DNA of 64,000 bases, from positions 1 through 64,000 of the forward strand of contig CAZPHC010000006.1 of NCBI GenBank assembly GCA_964586155.1, read 5' to 3'. The translations under genes were made by a program, and so were the position numbers. Below, one piece after another: positions 15,683 through 29,151 of this stretch (position 1 is the stretch's first letter; the number at the start of each line of letters is the position of its first letter). Origin of the DNA: SXNM01 sp964586155. GTDB taxonomy: Bacteria; Myxococcota_A; UBA9042. The notes beneath the pieces are model-generated. The model was given only the letters and a program-made list of their open reading frames with translations. It was not told the DNA's origin and did no database searches.

Positions 15683-18421
15683 ATGCATCACGTCGGCACA
15701 GCTCTGTTGCACATCGCCTTCGTCGTCACGCTGCTGTCGGCGGCGAGCTCGATGCTTGGCGCGCGGCTGCGCAACGCGACGCTGCTCGAGGTGGGCCGGC
15801 AGACCATGCTCGGCGGCTGGCTCGTCTGGCTGGCCATGAGCGCGGCGCTGATCTACGGCCTCGTCACCCACGACTTCGCCAACAAGTACATCGCGGCCTA
15901 CACCGATCGCGACATGCCCTTCGCCTACCTGATGGCCGGCTTCTGGGGCGGCGAGAAGGGGGCGCTGCTGTTCTGGACGGCCGTGCTCTCGACCTTCTCG
16001 GTCGCCTCGATCCTGCGCAACAAGACGCAGGAGCCCGTGTTCCTGGGCTGGGCCGGTGGCATCCTGCAGTCCGCGATCCTGTTCTTCGCCGCGTTGATGG
16101 TCTACGAGTCCGACCCCTTCGAGCTGTTCCAGAGCAGCGTCGGGCCTGCCGACGGCAAGGGGATGAACCCGCTGCTGCAGAACCCGTTCATGTCGATCCA
16201 CCCGCCGTCGATGCTGACGGGCTACATGACCTTCACCGTGCCGTTCGCGTTCGGCGCCGCGGCGCTGATCACCGGCAAGCTCGACAGCCAGTGGATCCGC
16301 GACACGCGTCGCTGGACGCTGGTGTCGTGGATCTTCCTGACGGTCGGCCTGATCCTCGGCGGCGCCTGGGCCTACCAGGAGCTCGGCTGGGGCGGCTTCT
16401 GGATGTGGGATCCGGTCGAGAACGCCGGCCTGATCCCGTGGTTCACCGCGACGGCCTTCTTGCACTCGGTGATGATCCAAGAGCGCCGCAACATGCTCAA
16501 GCGCTGGAACGCGGTGCTCGTGTGCCTGACGTTCCTGCTGACGATCTTCGGCACCTTCTTGACCCGCAGCCAGCTGATCGACTCGGTCCACGCCTTCGCC
16601 GACTCGACCCTTGCGCCCTGGTTCCTCTGGTACATGGCCGTGATCACCGCCATCTCCATCGGGTTGCTCGCCTGGCGCTGGCAGGCGCTGCGCTCCGAGG
16701 CCGACCTCGACAGCATGGTCAGCCGCGAGGCGTTCTTCGTGCTCAACAACGTGCTGCTGGTCGGCTGCGCGTTCATCGTCATCTGGGGCACGCTCTTCTC
16801 GAAGATCAGCGAAGCCGAGGCCTTCCGCGCCGGCTACAACGGCGTCGCCAACGCGCTGGTCGCGATCGGCCTGCCGGTCGAGCCGCTCGCCGGCCCGGTG
16901 CAGCTCGGTGAGGCCTGGTTCAACCGCGTCATGACGCCGATCGGCCTGCTCCTGCTGCTGCTGACCGGCGTCGGCCCGCTGGTGCCGTGGCGCCGGGCCA
17001 CCCGGGCCAACCTCGAGCGCAACATCGCGCGGCCGATGGTGATCTCGTCGCTCGTCACGCTGCTGCTGGTGCTCGCCTGGGCCGCCCGCAGCCTGGTGCG
17101 CGCCGCCGACGACGCCCACAGCACGATCGGCGACGCGATCGGCCCCTGGCTCGACGGCGTCGGCCGCACCGAAGCGTATGGCGTGCTCGCGGTCTGGTTC
17201 TCGGTCTTCGTCACCGCCAGCATCGCCCGCGAGTTCTACCTGGGCACGGCGGCGCGCATCCGCAGCAAGGGTGAGCCCGCCTGGCTGGCCCTGACGACGT
17301 TGACCCTGCGCAACAAGCGTCGCTACGGCGGCTACGTCGTCCACCTCGGCATCGTCTTCGCCTTCCTCGCCTTCACCGGCAACGCCTTCCGCATCTACCG
17401 CCCCGAGGTCGCGCTCGAGCCCGGCGACCGCACCGACGTCGGCCAATACGGTCTGGTGCACAGCGACTCGAGTCTCGGCTGGGAGTCCGACGGCGCCTAC
17501 GTCTGGCAGCGATCGAAGGTCCACGTCCTCGAGCGCGACCAGCAGATCCCGGCTGATGTCGTCGAGGCCGTCCGCGCTGTCGCCGCCCGCGAGGCGCCTT
17601 CGGTGCAGGCCGACGTCACGCCCGGCTCGGCCAAGCTGGCGCTGCGCTTCGAGGATGACCAGCAGGCACGTCGCTTCGCCGAGGTCGCGTTCGCCCGCCG
17701 CCTGGCCCACGCCGTGCGGGTGCTGCCGAGCCGGGATCCCGCGCTGCTCGAGCTCGACCTGGCCGACGAGTCCTTGCGCATCGCCCAGGTCGCGCCGCGG
17801 CTGGTGATGACCGTGTTCCAGGAGACGCGGCAGCACTTCGAGCGCCGGTCGTCGCTGCGCGCGACGGTCAAGACCGTGCCGGGCCAGTCGCGCTACGAGG
17901 TCCGCTTCGAGCGCGCCGAGGATCGCGCGCAGTTCGTGCAGTGGATGTCCGCCGAAGTGCCGCCGTCGATCGCGTGGATGCGCTACGCTGACAAGGCCAG
18001 CCGCCCGGGCGCCGCGCTGGTCGACGTCGTCCCCGCGGGCGTCGGCCTGGTGCTCGTGCCCGAGGTCCGCTTCTACGCCAAGCACTCCTCGCCGACGACG
18101 GAGGTGGCGATCCAGTCGACGTTCGAGCACGACCTCTACCTGGCGATGCGGCCACAGCAGGGCACGACCTTCATCACGCTGCTGGCGATCGTGTTCCCCT
18201 TCGTCAGCTTCTTGTGGCTCGGCGCGGTGACGATGCTCTTTGGCGCCGCGATCGCGATGTGGCCGACCGGCGCGCCGGCGCGTGCGACGCAGGGATCGGG
18301 CGCCCACGGCGGCGGTGGCCGCGGTGGCGCTGGCCCTGACGATGTCCCCGGGGACGCCGCATGCCTGCCGCCCTTGGCCTCGGCGCGCGTGGCGACCGGC
18401 GCCAGCCCCGACGCGAGCTAG
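15683..18421 (+). CDS. ccmF: Cytochrome c-type biogenesis protein CcmF, long form
   Basis: A 912-aa polytopic membrane protein that, by family knowledge, forms the haem lyase with CcmH and attaches haem to apocytochrome c outside the membrane. The haem-handling WWD region is present (ELGWGGFWMWDPVENAG, followed by PWF and HSVMIQERR), as is FLTRSQLIDSVHAFADS. Typical CcmF is 630-680 aa. Here the extra length is a soluble loop of about 230 residues before the last helix and a Gly/Ala-rich C-terminal tail. Start: AGAGG 6 nt before ATG 15683. No other ccm gene is in the window, so it stands alone between an AAA+ ATPase and a cyclophilin-like gene. Confidence 0.92.
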   Translation: MHHVGTALLHIAFVVTLLSAASSMLGARLRNATLLEVGRQTMLGGWLVWLAMSAALIYGLVTHDFANKYIAAYTDRDMPFAYLMAGFWGGEKGALLFWTAVLSTFSVASILRNKTQEPVFLGWAGGILQSAILFFAALMVYESDPFELFQSSVGPADGKGMNPLLQNPFMSIHPPSMLTGYMTFTVPFAFGAAALITGKLDSQWIRDTRRWTLVSWIFLTVGLILGGAWAYQELGWGGFWMWDPVENAGLIPWFTATAFLHSVMIQERRNMLKRWNAVLVCLTFLLTIFGTFLTRSQLIDSVHAFADSTLAPWFLWYMAVITAISIGLLAWRWQALRSEADLDSMVSREAFFVLNNVLLVGCAFIVIWGTLFSKISEAEAFRAGYNGVANALVAIGLPVEPLAGPVQLGEAWFNRVMTPIGLLLLLLTGVGPLVPWRRATRANLERNIARPMVISSLVTLLLVLAWAARSLVRAADDAHSTIGDAIGPWLDGVGRTEAYGVLAVWFSVFVTASIAREFYLGTAARIRSKGEPAWLALTTLTLRNKRRYGGYVVHLGIVFAFLAFTGNAFRIYRPEVALEPGDRTDVGQYGLVHSDSSLGWESDGAYVWQRSKVHVLERDQQIPADVVEAVRAVAAREAPSVQADVTPGSAKLALRFEDDQQARRFAEVAFARRLAHAVRVLPSRDPALLELDLADESLRIAQVAPRLVMTVFQETRQHFERRSSLRATVKTVPGQSRYEVRFERAEDRAQFVQWMSAEVPPSIAWMRYADKASRPGAALVDVVPAGVGLVLVPEVRFYAKHSSPTTEVAIQSTFEHDLYLAMRPQQGTTFITLLAIVFPFVSFLWLGAVTMLFGAAIAMWPTGAPARATQGSGAHGGGGRGGAGPDDVPGDAACLPPLASARVATGASPDAS

Positions 18422-18455
18422 GCCCGTCGAGCCCGATCCCCTTGGCCTTGCCGCG

Positions 18456-19847
18456 CTAGAGTCCGCGCTGGATCTCGACCGTCTCGAGGCTGATCGGGCC
18501 CTGGGCGCGCGCGAGCCTGGCCAGGACCTCGAGATCCCGGCATGTCCCGATGCGGACGTAGCGATCGCGCCACTGTGGCTTGGGCGTCAGCGCGATCTGC
18601 ACACGCGCCGACGCCGTGCCGGGGCCGTCGTGGTCGAGCACCAGCGCGCCGCGATCGTCGAAGGTCTCGTCGATGTCGAGCTCGTCGTCGATGCGCAGGC
18701 CGCTGCCCGCAGCCTGTCGCCCGGAGCCGACCAGGACCTTGCCCTCGTCGCGGATGTCGAAGCTGGAGCCGTCGTAGAAGGGGCGCGCCTTCCACACCCT
18801 GGGGCCGTCGCCGTTGGCCACGAGCGCCGCGACCTTGCCACGCGCCAGGGCGACGAAGAGCGCGACGCTATGGGGCGCACGCGTCTCGGCCAGCTCGCAG
18901 CGGAAGCTGCCGAGCTTGGTCTCGAACACCGCGACCAGCGGGCCTGTGCCGCGCAGGCCAGCGGTCGCTTCGGCCAGCGCCGGCAGGCTCGCGGGGCCGC
19001 CGGGGGGCGCGCCGGGGCTGAGGTGGCCATCGGCGATCGGCACCGTGTCGGCGAGCAGGTCGAGGCGCCAGCGCTCCTGCTCGAGGTAGAACGTCAGCGT
19101 CCGCCGCCGCCCCTGGGATTCGAGCTCCAGCAGCGCGCGGCCGCCGTCAAAACGCAGGCGACGTGGCTCGCCGGCGAGACGCTGGTGCAGCGTGCGCGGC
19201 GCCATCGGCACCAGGAGCCGATCCCGCTCGGACAGCCGATCGAGCGTGCGGGCGCTGAGCCATTGCGGCAGCTGGCGGACCTCGCCGACGCTGGCGAGCT
19301 GCCGCAGGCGGCCAAGCACGACGCCGAGCGGCTCGGCGGACGCGGGCTCTCGGCCGACGCGCTCGACCTTGTCGAGGGCGACCACCTTCCAGGGCACGAA
19401 CGCGTCGGCGTTCTGCGCTGCGCCGGCCTTGGTCGTCGTGGCCGCGCTCTGGGCCGCGGGGCCCGTCGCCGGTGTGCTTGCGCCAGGGCTCGCTGTGGCA
19501 GACGGGCTCGCTGTGGCAGACGGGCTCGCTGGGGCAGACGCGCTCGCTGGGGCAGACGCGCTCGCCAGGATGCCGGCCGCCGACTGCTGCGACGCGCTCG
19601 CCACCTCCGCAGCGGCCACCTCCGCAGCGGTCGACGAGGACGCCAGGTCGGCCGGCTCCGGCTCGTCGGTGAACGTCGCGCCGATCCATCGCTCGCCCTC
19701 GACCCAGAGCTCGTCGACCTCGGCGCAGCCCGGCGCGAGCGGCGACGAAAGGACCAGCCCCAGGACCATACGGGCGAGCGCGCGTCGTGGCGGTGCTTCC
19801 GAGGCCTGACGTTGCTGGGCGGTCGACGTGATCATGGGCCGCAGCAT
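18456..19847 (-). CDS. Lipoprotein with C-terminal cyclophilin-like peptidyl-prolyl isomerase domain
   Basis: About 463 aa. The lipobox LVLSSPLAPGC follows a basic N-terminus; ATGs at 19847 and 19835 are both possible and neither has a good ribosome site. A Ser/Ala/Pro/Thr linker, partly made of 18-nt DNA repeats, joins it to a middle region of unknown fold. The last 170 residues resemble cyclophilin (VAVFETKLGSFRCELAETRA, SVALFVALARGK, RPFYDGSSFDIRDEG, RVQIALTPKPQWRDRYVRIG). The catalytic FHR becomes FDI and the SQFF strand is changed, so isomerase activity is doubtful. It may act as a periplasmic or outer-membrane-bound chaperone. Divergent from ruvC, 136 nt away. Confidence 0.75.
   Translation of the reverse strand: MLRPMITSTAQQRQASEAPPRRALARMVLGLVLSSPLAPGCAEVDELWVEGERWIGATFTDEPEPADLASSSTAAEVAAAEVASASQQSAAGILASASAPASASAPASPSATASPSATASPGASTPATGPAAQSAATTTKAGAAQNADAFVPWKVVALDKVERVGREPASAEPLGVVLGRLRQLASVGEVRQLPQWLSARTLDRLSERDRLLVPMAPRTLHQRLAGEPRRLRFDGGRALLELESQGRRRTLTFYLEQERWRLDLLADTVPIADGHLSPGAPPGGPASLPALAEATAGLRGTGPLVAVFETKLGSFRCELAETRAPHSVALFVALARGKVAALVANGDGPRVWKARPFYDGSSFDIRDEGKVLVGSGRQAAGSGLRIDDELDIDETFDDRGALVLDHDGPGTASARVQIALTPKPQWRDRYVRIGTCRDLEVLARLARAQGPISLETVEIQRGL
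19486..19557. repeat. Four 18-nt tandem repeats inside the cyclophilin-like gene
   Basis: Units like GGGCTCGCTGTGGCAGAC at 19486, 19504, 19522 and 19540, differing by one or two bases. They encode the Ser/Ala/Pro linker and may vary in number between strains without breaking the frame. Confidence 0.85.
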
Positions 19848-19936
19848 ACGGCGTGGCGACCGAGGTGCCCAGGGTGACCACGGCGCCAAGACGCGGTGCC
19901 GGACGACGCGGCATGCACGATGGCTGGGCGCCGCCT

Positions 19937-19964
19937 TTGCCTGGGCCGGGGCCTGGGCTAGGCT
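19937..19964 (+). promoter_or_regulatory. Vegetative promoter of the ruvCAB operon
   Basis: TTGCCT (19937-19942) and TAGGCT (19959-19964), 16 nt apart. The start point falls near 19971, just ahead of the GGGAGG ribosome site of ruvC. I saw no clear LexA-type operator. Confidence 0.4.
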
Positions 19965-19983
19965 CGACGCCCTGGGAGGCCCC

Positions 19984-20673
19984 GTGCCCGATCGAGACGA
20001 TCCGCAACGCGATGTTCGCGACCCTGGCTCTGCGCGCGCGGCGACGGCGAGAACGCCCGGTTGTCGCGTCGTGCTCGGCATCGACCCCGGCACGATCAAG
20101 CTCGGCTGGGCCGTGCTCGCCTTCGAGGGCGCGCGTGTCTGGCGCCTGGCGAGCGGCGTGTTGCGTCCCCCGGCGCGCGAGAGCCGGCCGGTGCGCCTCG
20201 GCATCCTGCTGACGCAGCTGACCGAGCTCTTCGACCTGCACCGGCCCCACGCCGTCGCCGTCGAGACCGCCTTCGTCCGCGCCGACCCGCGCGCGGCGCT
20301 GGTGCTCGGCGAGGCCCGCGGCCTGCCGATGGCGCTGGGCGCGGCGCGTGGCCTCGCGGTGATCGAGCTGTCGCCGTCCGAGGTCAAGCGCGCCGTCGTC
20401 GGCCGCGGCCGCGCGACCAAGGAGCAAGTGCAAGAGATGGTGCGGATCCAGCTGCAGCTCGCGACGCTGCCGGCCGAGGACGAGGCCGACGCCATCGCCG
20501 TGGCCCTGACCGCGTTGCAGCAGCTGCGGCCGCTCGGGGCGCAGCTCGCGGCGGCGCGGCCGGCGCCCGCGGTGGCCAAAGCGTCACCCGGCGACGCGCC
20601 GATGACGTCGGGCAGGGCCTACTACGCCGCCGTGCTCGCGGCGGCGCGCGGACGAAAAGGAGGCGCTCGATGA
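19984..20673 (+). CDS. ruvC: Crossover junction endodeoxyribonuclease RuvC
   Basis: A 229-aa RNase-H-fold nuclease that resolves Holliday junctions held by RuvAB. Acidic active-site residues are visible in VVLGIDPGT, AVAVETAFV and the late EDEADAIAVAL. RuvC is usually 160-190 aa; here there is an N-terminal extension of about 35 residues and a C-terminal one of about 35. The start is the GTG at 19984, with GGGAGG 4 nt upstream; the frame is open further left but lacks any signal and would run through the promoter. Its stop overlaps the ruvA start (ATGA). Confidence 0.93.
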   Translation: MPDRDDPQRDVRDPGSARAATARTPGCRVVLGIDPGTIKLGWAVLAFEGARVWRLASGVLRPPARESRPVRLGILLTQLTELFDLHRPHAVAVETAFVRADPRAALVLGEARGLPMALGAARGLAVIELSPSEVKRAVVGRGRATKEQVQEMVRIQLQLATLPAEDEADAIAVALTALQQLRPLGAQLAAARPAPAVAKASPGDAPMTSGRAYYAAVLAAARGRKGGAR

Positions 20674-21292
20674 TCGGCATGCTGCGCGGCGTGGTCGCTG
20701 GCCGCGAAGAGGGCGGCGTCCTGCTCGATGTGCACGGCGTCGGCTGGCTCGTCGCCTGCGCGGCCCGGGATCTCGACGCGATGGTCGAGGGCGAGTCGCG
20801 GACGCTGCTGATCCACACCATCGTCCGCGAAGACGCCATCGCCCTGTACGGCTTCCTCAACGCGCCGGCCAAGGAGCTCTTCGTCGCCCTGCTGACCGTG
20901 TCCGGCCTCGGGCCCAAGGGCGCGATGGCGTTGCTCAGCGAGCTCGAGCCCGCCGCGCTCGCCCGCGCCATCCACGACGGCGACGTCCGCGCCTTGTGCC
21001 GCGCCAAGGGCGTCGGCAAGCGCACCGCAGAGCTGATCGTCGTCAACCTGCGCGAGCGCATCCCCGCGTCGTACGCGGTCGCCAGCCTGGGTGCCCCGGC
21101 GCGCGCGGTTGCGCCCAAGACGTCGGTCGCCAGCGACGTCGCCAGCGCGTTGACCAACCTCGGCTTCCGGGCCGCCGACGCCGACGCCGCCATCGCCGCT
21201 GCTCTCGCCGAACGCGGCGACGCTTCCGATGCGTTCGACCTGCTGCTACGGTTGTCGCTCGCGCGCCTCCGCCGCGACGGGAAGGGTGCTCG

Positions 21293-21296
<4 letters not shown>
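20670..21296 (+). CDS. ruvA: Holliday junction branch migration protein RuvA
   Basis: A 208-aa protein of normal length: N-terminal OB fold (MIGMLRGVVAGREEGGVLLD), tandem HhH region (SGLGPKGAMALL, AKGVGKRTAELIVVNLRERI) and the C-terminal RuvB-binding three-helix domain (SDVASALTNLGFRAADADAA). AAAAGGAGG lies 8 nt before ATG 20670. The gene overlaps ruvC by 4 nt and ruvB by 4 nt, indicating translational coupling. Confidence 0.96.
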
Positions 21297-22332
<1,036 letters not shown>

Positions 22333-22336
<4 letters not shown>

Positions 22337-22665
22337 GCGAGGCCGCCAGGGCCGTCGCCACCGCGTTGCAGGGTGAGGACGGAGCGCTGCGGTTGAGCCT
22401 GCGCGTGCAGCCCGGGGCTCGTCGCAGTGGCTTCGTCGGCGTCTGGCAGGAGCGCCTGCGCCTGGCGGTCGCCGCGCCTCCGGTCGACGGCAAGGCCAAC
22501 GAGGCTGTCGAGCGCGCCATCGCGGAGATCTGCGACCTGCCCCGCCGGGAGGTGCAGCTGGTCGCCGGGCTGGCCAGCCGCGACAAGGTCGTCGCCATCG
22601 CCGGCCAGCGGGCCGACGTCGCCGCGGCCCTGGAGCGCGCGCTCACCGCGGCGATCGGGCCCTGA
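22333..22665 (+). CDS. DUF167/YggU-family protein
   Basis: A 110-aa protein with the family core LSLRVQPGARRSGFVGVWQ, LRLAVAAPPVDGKANEAV and VQLVAGLASRDKVVAI. Function of the family is not established. It overlaps ruvB by 4 nt (ATGA), so it is the last gene of the ruvCAB operon. Confidence 0.9.
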
Positions 22666-22744
22666 GCCTCTGGTGGGAGCCGCCCGCTCCGTCGGGTTTG
22701 CGCGCGACCGCGCCGACGGCTCGCAGAAGGAACGTGTGGACCGC

Positions 22745-22773
22745 TTGCTCGCTGGCGATTGCACGGGCTACCC
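22745..22773 (+). promoter_or_regulatory. Possible vegetative promoter of the Ser/Thr kinase gene
   Basis: TTGCTC (22745-22750) and CTACCC (22768-22773) with a 17-nt spacer. The leader before ATG 22819 would be about 40 nt. Confidence 0.35.
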
Positions 22774-22818
22774 TCGCCCGCGCGGGCAGTTCGGTGTCCG
22801 CACACAGGAGTGCGCCTG

Positions 22819-26106
<3,288 letters not shown>

Positions 26107-26127
26107 CGACGTCGTCCAACGACGCTG

Positions 26128-26160
26128 CCCGGCAGCTCGGCCCGGCAGCTCGGCCCGGCA
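26128..26160. repeat. Small direct repeat between convergent kinase and MoxR genes
   Basis: CCCGGCAGCTCGG occurs twice in tandem (26128-26140, 26141-26153) followed by decayed copies. It fills the 68-nt spacer; no hairpin with a T-run is present. Confidence 0.6.
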
Positions 26161-26174
26161 GGCAGCCCAACAGC

Positions 26175-27188
26175 TCAGCCCGGCGACGGCACCGATTCGA
26201 GCAGGCCGATCAGCCAGGACTCGACGAGCTCGCGCTCCGGCGTGCCACCCGCGTGGCCCGCAGGCAAGACGCGATGGCCCGCCACCGCGACGAACACGCG
26301 CTGCACATCGTCCGGCGTCGCGAAGTCCCGGCCGTTGACCATCGCCACGCCCTGCACCGCGCGATAGAAGCCGATCGCCGCGCGCGTCGACAAGCCGAGG
26401 TCGAAGCGCGCCGGATCGCGCGTGCGTTCCACCAGCGTCATCAGGTAGTCGAGGATCTCGTCGGCGACGCGGACTTGCGTCGTGGCCTCGATCATGGACC
26501 GGACCCAGGCCTCATCGCCGAGAACCGGCACACCGTCGAGCTTCGCCGGGGCGCCGTGCTGCCGCACCAAGGAGCGCTCGGTCTCGCGCGCCGGGTAGCC
26601 GATCGACAGGCGGAACAAGAAGCGGTCGAGCTGCGACTCGGGCAGCGGGTAGGTGCCGTGATGTTCGCGCGGGTTCTGCGTCGCGAGCACCAGGAACGGC
26701 CAGGGCAGGGCGTGGGTCTGGCCGTCGACCGTCACATGGCCCTCGGCCATCGACTCCAGCAGCGCCGATTGGGTGCGCGGGGTCGTCCGGTTGATCTCGT
26801 CGGCGAGCAGGACGTGGCAGAAGATCGGTCCCGGCTGGAACTCAAAGCGCGACTGTTCGCCGTTCCAGATGCCGACGCCGGTGATGTCGGCAGGCATCAG
26901 GTCGCTGGCGAACTGGATGCGCTGGTGCGAGAGCCCGAGCACACGCGCGAAGGTCCGCGCCAGCGTCGTCTTGCCGACGCCGGGGACGTCCTCGAGCAGC
27001 ACATGGCCCCGCGCGAGGATGGCGGCCATCGTCAGCTCGATGACCGGACGCTTGCCGCGAAACACCTCGGCGACCGCCGCGATCACCGCCTGCGCGCGCC
27101 GGGCGGCCTCGGCGACGTCGGCAGGTTGCAGCGAGCCGGCGTCTCGGACACCCGGCTGGCGCGCGTCGACGGGGGTGGGGTGGTTCAC
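26175..27188 (-). CDS. MoxR-family AAA+ ATPase
   Basis: A 337-aa protein with the MoxR pattern: Walker A EDVPGVGKTTLART, IQFASDLMPADITG, FQPGPIFCHVLLADEINRTTPRTQSALLE (Walker B ADEINR), FLVLATQNPREHHGTYPLPE and LDRFLFRL. MoxR ATPases act as chaperones for metal insertion or complex assembly, usually with VWA-domain partners; none is present here. The start GTG 27188 has AGGAGG 6 nt upstream and overlaps the stop of the TPR lipoprotein gene, so the two are coupled. Confidence 0.93.
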   Translation of the reverse strand: MNHPTPVDARQPGVRDAGSLQPADVAEAARRAQAVIAAVAEVFRGKRPVIELTMAAILARGHVLLEDVPGVGKTTLARTFARVLGLSHQRIQFASDLMPADITGVGIWNGEQSRFEFQPGPIFCHVLLADEINRTTPRTQSALLESMAEGHVTVDGQTHALPWPFLVLATQNPREHHGTYPLPESQLDRFLFRLSIGYPARETERSLVRQHGAPAKLDGVPVLGDEAWVRSMIEATTQVRVADEILDYLMTLVERTRDPARFDLGLSTRAAIGFYRAVQGVAMVNGRDFATPDDVQRVFVAVAGHRVLPAGHAGGTPERELVESWLIGLLESVPSPG

Positions 27189-28516
27189 GGCGTTCCTCCT
27201 GGCGTGGCCGTGGCGGGCCGGCAGGTCGCGGTCGCGCGTTGCACGGCCAGCTTGGACTCGACCGCGGCGCGATCGATGGCCTCTTCGGTCAGATGCAGCC
27301 CAGCGCTGTGAAGATCGTGGGCGATGGCGGCCCGCACCGCGCCGACGTCGCGCTGATGGGCGCAGGCGGCACGAACCAGCGCCCGCACCACGATCGTGCG
27401 GGCCAGGGTCTCCTCGGCGCCGACGCGATCGCCGTTGCCGGCGTCGTCGCTCTGCGATCGCGCCAGATCGACCGCACGCGCGGCCTCGTCGAAGGCTCGC
27501 TCGCAGTAGCCGGACGAGAGCAGGATCTCCGCGACGTTGCGGCGCAGGGCGACCAGGCGCGGCGCCAGGGCGATGGCCCGCTCCAGCACCTCGAGGGCGG
27601 CGCGTGCGTCGCCGTTGGCGTCCAGCGCAACGGCGAGCAAGTTCAGGATCGCCACGTCGTCGGCCGCGATCGCGGCGGCGCGCTGCAGCGCCAGGACCGC
27701 CAGCGCCGGCTTGCCGCCGTCGAGGCGCAAGGTGCCGAGCAAGATCAGCGCGTGCACATGGTTGGCGTCGATCGCCAGCAGCCGCTCGAGGTGCGCGATC
27801 GCCGCGGCATGCTCGCCCATCGCGGCCTGGACCCGGGCGAGCTCGAGCCATCCGGCCGGCGCCGCCGGGGCCACCTCCGTCGCGCGCTTCGCCGCCTCGA
27901 GCGCCTGCGGCAGGCGCCCGCGGGCGAGCAGGGCGCGGGCGTAGACCGCCAGCAGCGGACCGTGGTCTGGTTGGCTCTTGAGCGCCGCCGCCGCCGCTGA
28001 GCTCGCCAAGGCCGCGTTGCCCTGGCCCAACAGCAGCTCGGCCAGGCGCAGGGCCGCGCCGACGTCGTCGGGGTGCTTGCGCAGGACATCGGCGTAGGCG
28101 CGCATCGCCTCGTCCGGGTTGCCGGCGCCGTCGTGGGCGCGGGCCAGGGCGGCGACGATGCGATCGTCATCGGGCCATTGGGTTCGCGCCCGCTCGAGGC
28201 GACTCACCGCCTCGGCGTACTGGCCGCCGCGCATCGCGATCTCTGCGGCGAGCAGGATCGCGTCGCGATCGCCGGCGTCGGCGTCGGGTCGGATGGCCTC
28301 GTCGGCCTCGCGCAGCCTGCCTTGGTCCAGCGCCTGCTGGGCCCGTTGCAGCGCGCTCAACGTCGGTCCTGCCCGCTGGGGCGCGCCGCAGCCGACCAGG
28401 ATCGTCAGCAGCGCGGCCCCGACGAAGGCGCACGCGCCGAAGCGACGCAGGGGCAGCCCCGTCGCCGGGCCGTCGACCGTGGGCTTGCTCCTGGGGCGGA
28501 GGGTGTCGTGGCTCAA
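27185..28516 (-). CDS. TPR-repeat lipoprotein
   Basis: About 443 aa. The likely start is TTG 28516, overlapping the ferredoxin stop (TTGA), although no ribosome box is evident; the frame is open further left, but that part lies inside the ferredoxin gene. The signal segment FVGAALLTILVGC places the lipid Cys near 43. Then come about nine TPR units, for example DAILLAAEIAMRGGQYAEAVSRLE and DVGAALRLAELLLGQGNAALA. The C-terminal 100 residues are helical and unlike TPRs. It lies between a ferredoxin and a MoxR ATPase in a tight three-gene operon. It probably scaffolds a protein complex at the outer membrane. Confidence 0.85.
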   Translation of the reverse strand: MSHDTLRPRSKPTVDGPATGLPLRRFGACAFVGAALLTILVGCGAPQRAGPTLSALQRAQQALDQGRLREADEAIRPDADAGDRDAILLAAEIAMRGGQYAEAVSRLERARTQWPDDDRIVAALARAHDGAGNPDEAMRAYADVLRKHPDDVGAALRLAELLLGQGNAALASSAAAAALKSQPDHGPLLAVYARALLARGRLPQALEAAKRATEVAPAAPAGWLELARVQAAMGEHAAAIAHLERLLAIDANHVHALILLGTLRLDGGKPALAVLALQRAAAIAADDVAILNLLAVALDANGDARAALEVLERAIALAPRLVALRRNVAEILLSSGYCERAFDEAARAVDLARSQSDDAGNGDRVGAEETLARTIVVRALVRAACAHQRDVGAVRAAIAHDLHSAGLHLTEEAIDRAAVESKLAVQRATATCRPATATPGGTP

Positions 28517-28890
28517 CGCTTCAGGCCCCAGCGGATCTTGTTCTGCTCGACGGCCTCGGCGCTCGGGGCCGGCTTGTGCACGATGCGGCCGTGCTCGTCG
28601 CGGCCGAGCTGCGCGACCTCGAACCGCTTCGGCTCGTTCTCGCAGCGGGCGTTGAGCGCGACGTCGTCGGCGAAGACCTCTGGGATCTCCTGGTCTTCGT
28701 AGATCGCCTGCCACGGACATTCCGGCTCGCAGGCGCTGCAGTTGATGCACTCGGTCGGGTGGATGTAGAGCTGCGGCGGATGGTCAGCGTCAGGCTCGCC
28801 CTTGAACACATAGATGCATTCGACAGGGCAGACCTCGACGCAGCCCATGTCCAAGCAGTCGCGACACATTCGCGTGATCACATACGCCAT
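28513..28890 (-). CDS. 7Fe/8Fe-type ferredoxin
   Basis: A 125-aa protein with two cluster sites: CRDCLDMGCVEVCPVEC (Cys 9, 12, 17, 21, 25) and CINCSACEPECP (Cys 48, 51, 54, 58). The long first-site spacing is typical of FdxA-like [3Fe-4S][4Fe-4S] ferredoxins. Residues 75-125 form a helical tail, again as in FdxA. It is a soluble electron carrier; its partner is not evident. Its stop overlaps the next gene's start. Confidence 0.94.
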   Translation of the reverse strand: MAYVITRMCRDCLDMGCVEVCPVECIYVFKGEPDADHPPQLYIHPTECINCSACEPECPWQAIYEDQEIPEVFADDVALNARCENEPKRFEVAQLGRDEHGRIVHKPAPSAEAVEQNKIRWGLKR

Positions 28891-28929
28891 GGTCAGGAGC
28901 TCCGTCTGTTGGACCCGACACCCCGGCGG

Positions 28930-28959
28930 AGCCTACCGTCGAAGGCCGCCGGGCGACAA
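28930..28959 (-). promoter_or_regulatory. Vegetative promoter of the ferredoxin operon
   Basis: TTGTCG (28959-28954) and TAGGCT (28935-28930) on the minus strand, 18 nt apart, leaving a leader of about 33 nt. Confidence 0.5.
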
Positions 28960-29151
28960 GCGGCCCAGGCGATCTGACCCGACATTGCGACCTGTTCCGG
29001 TTCCGCGCGGTCGCGGCCTGCTGGTGCCCGGGCGTCACGACGGGGGTTGCCGGCCATCGGGCCGGGCTGGCATGGTGGGCACGGCATGAATCGAATCCGC
29101 CGTCGGCGCGTTGTGCCGATGCGGACGCGACTGCCGCCTCGGAGGGTTCTC

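Noticed and set aside
15644..18307. Long leftward frame of 887 codons opposite ccmF
   Set aside because: Arg/Asp/Gln-rich shadow; ccmF on the plus strand is unmistakable.
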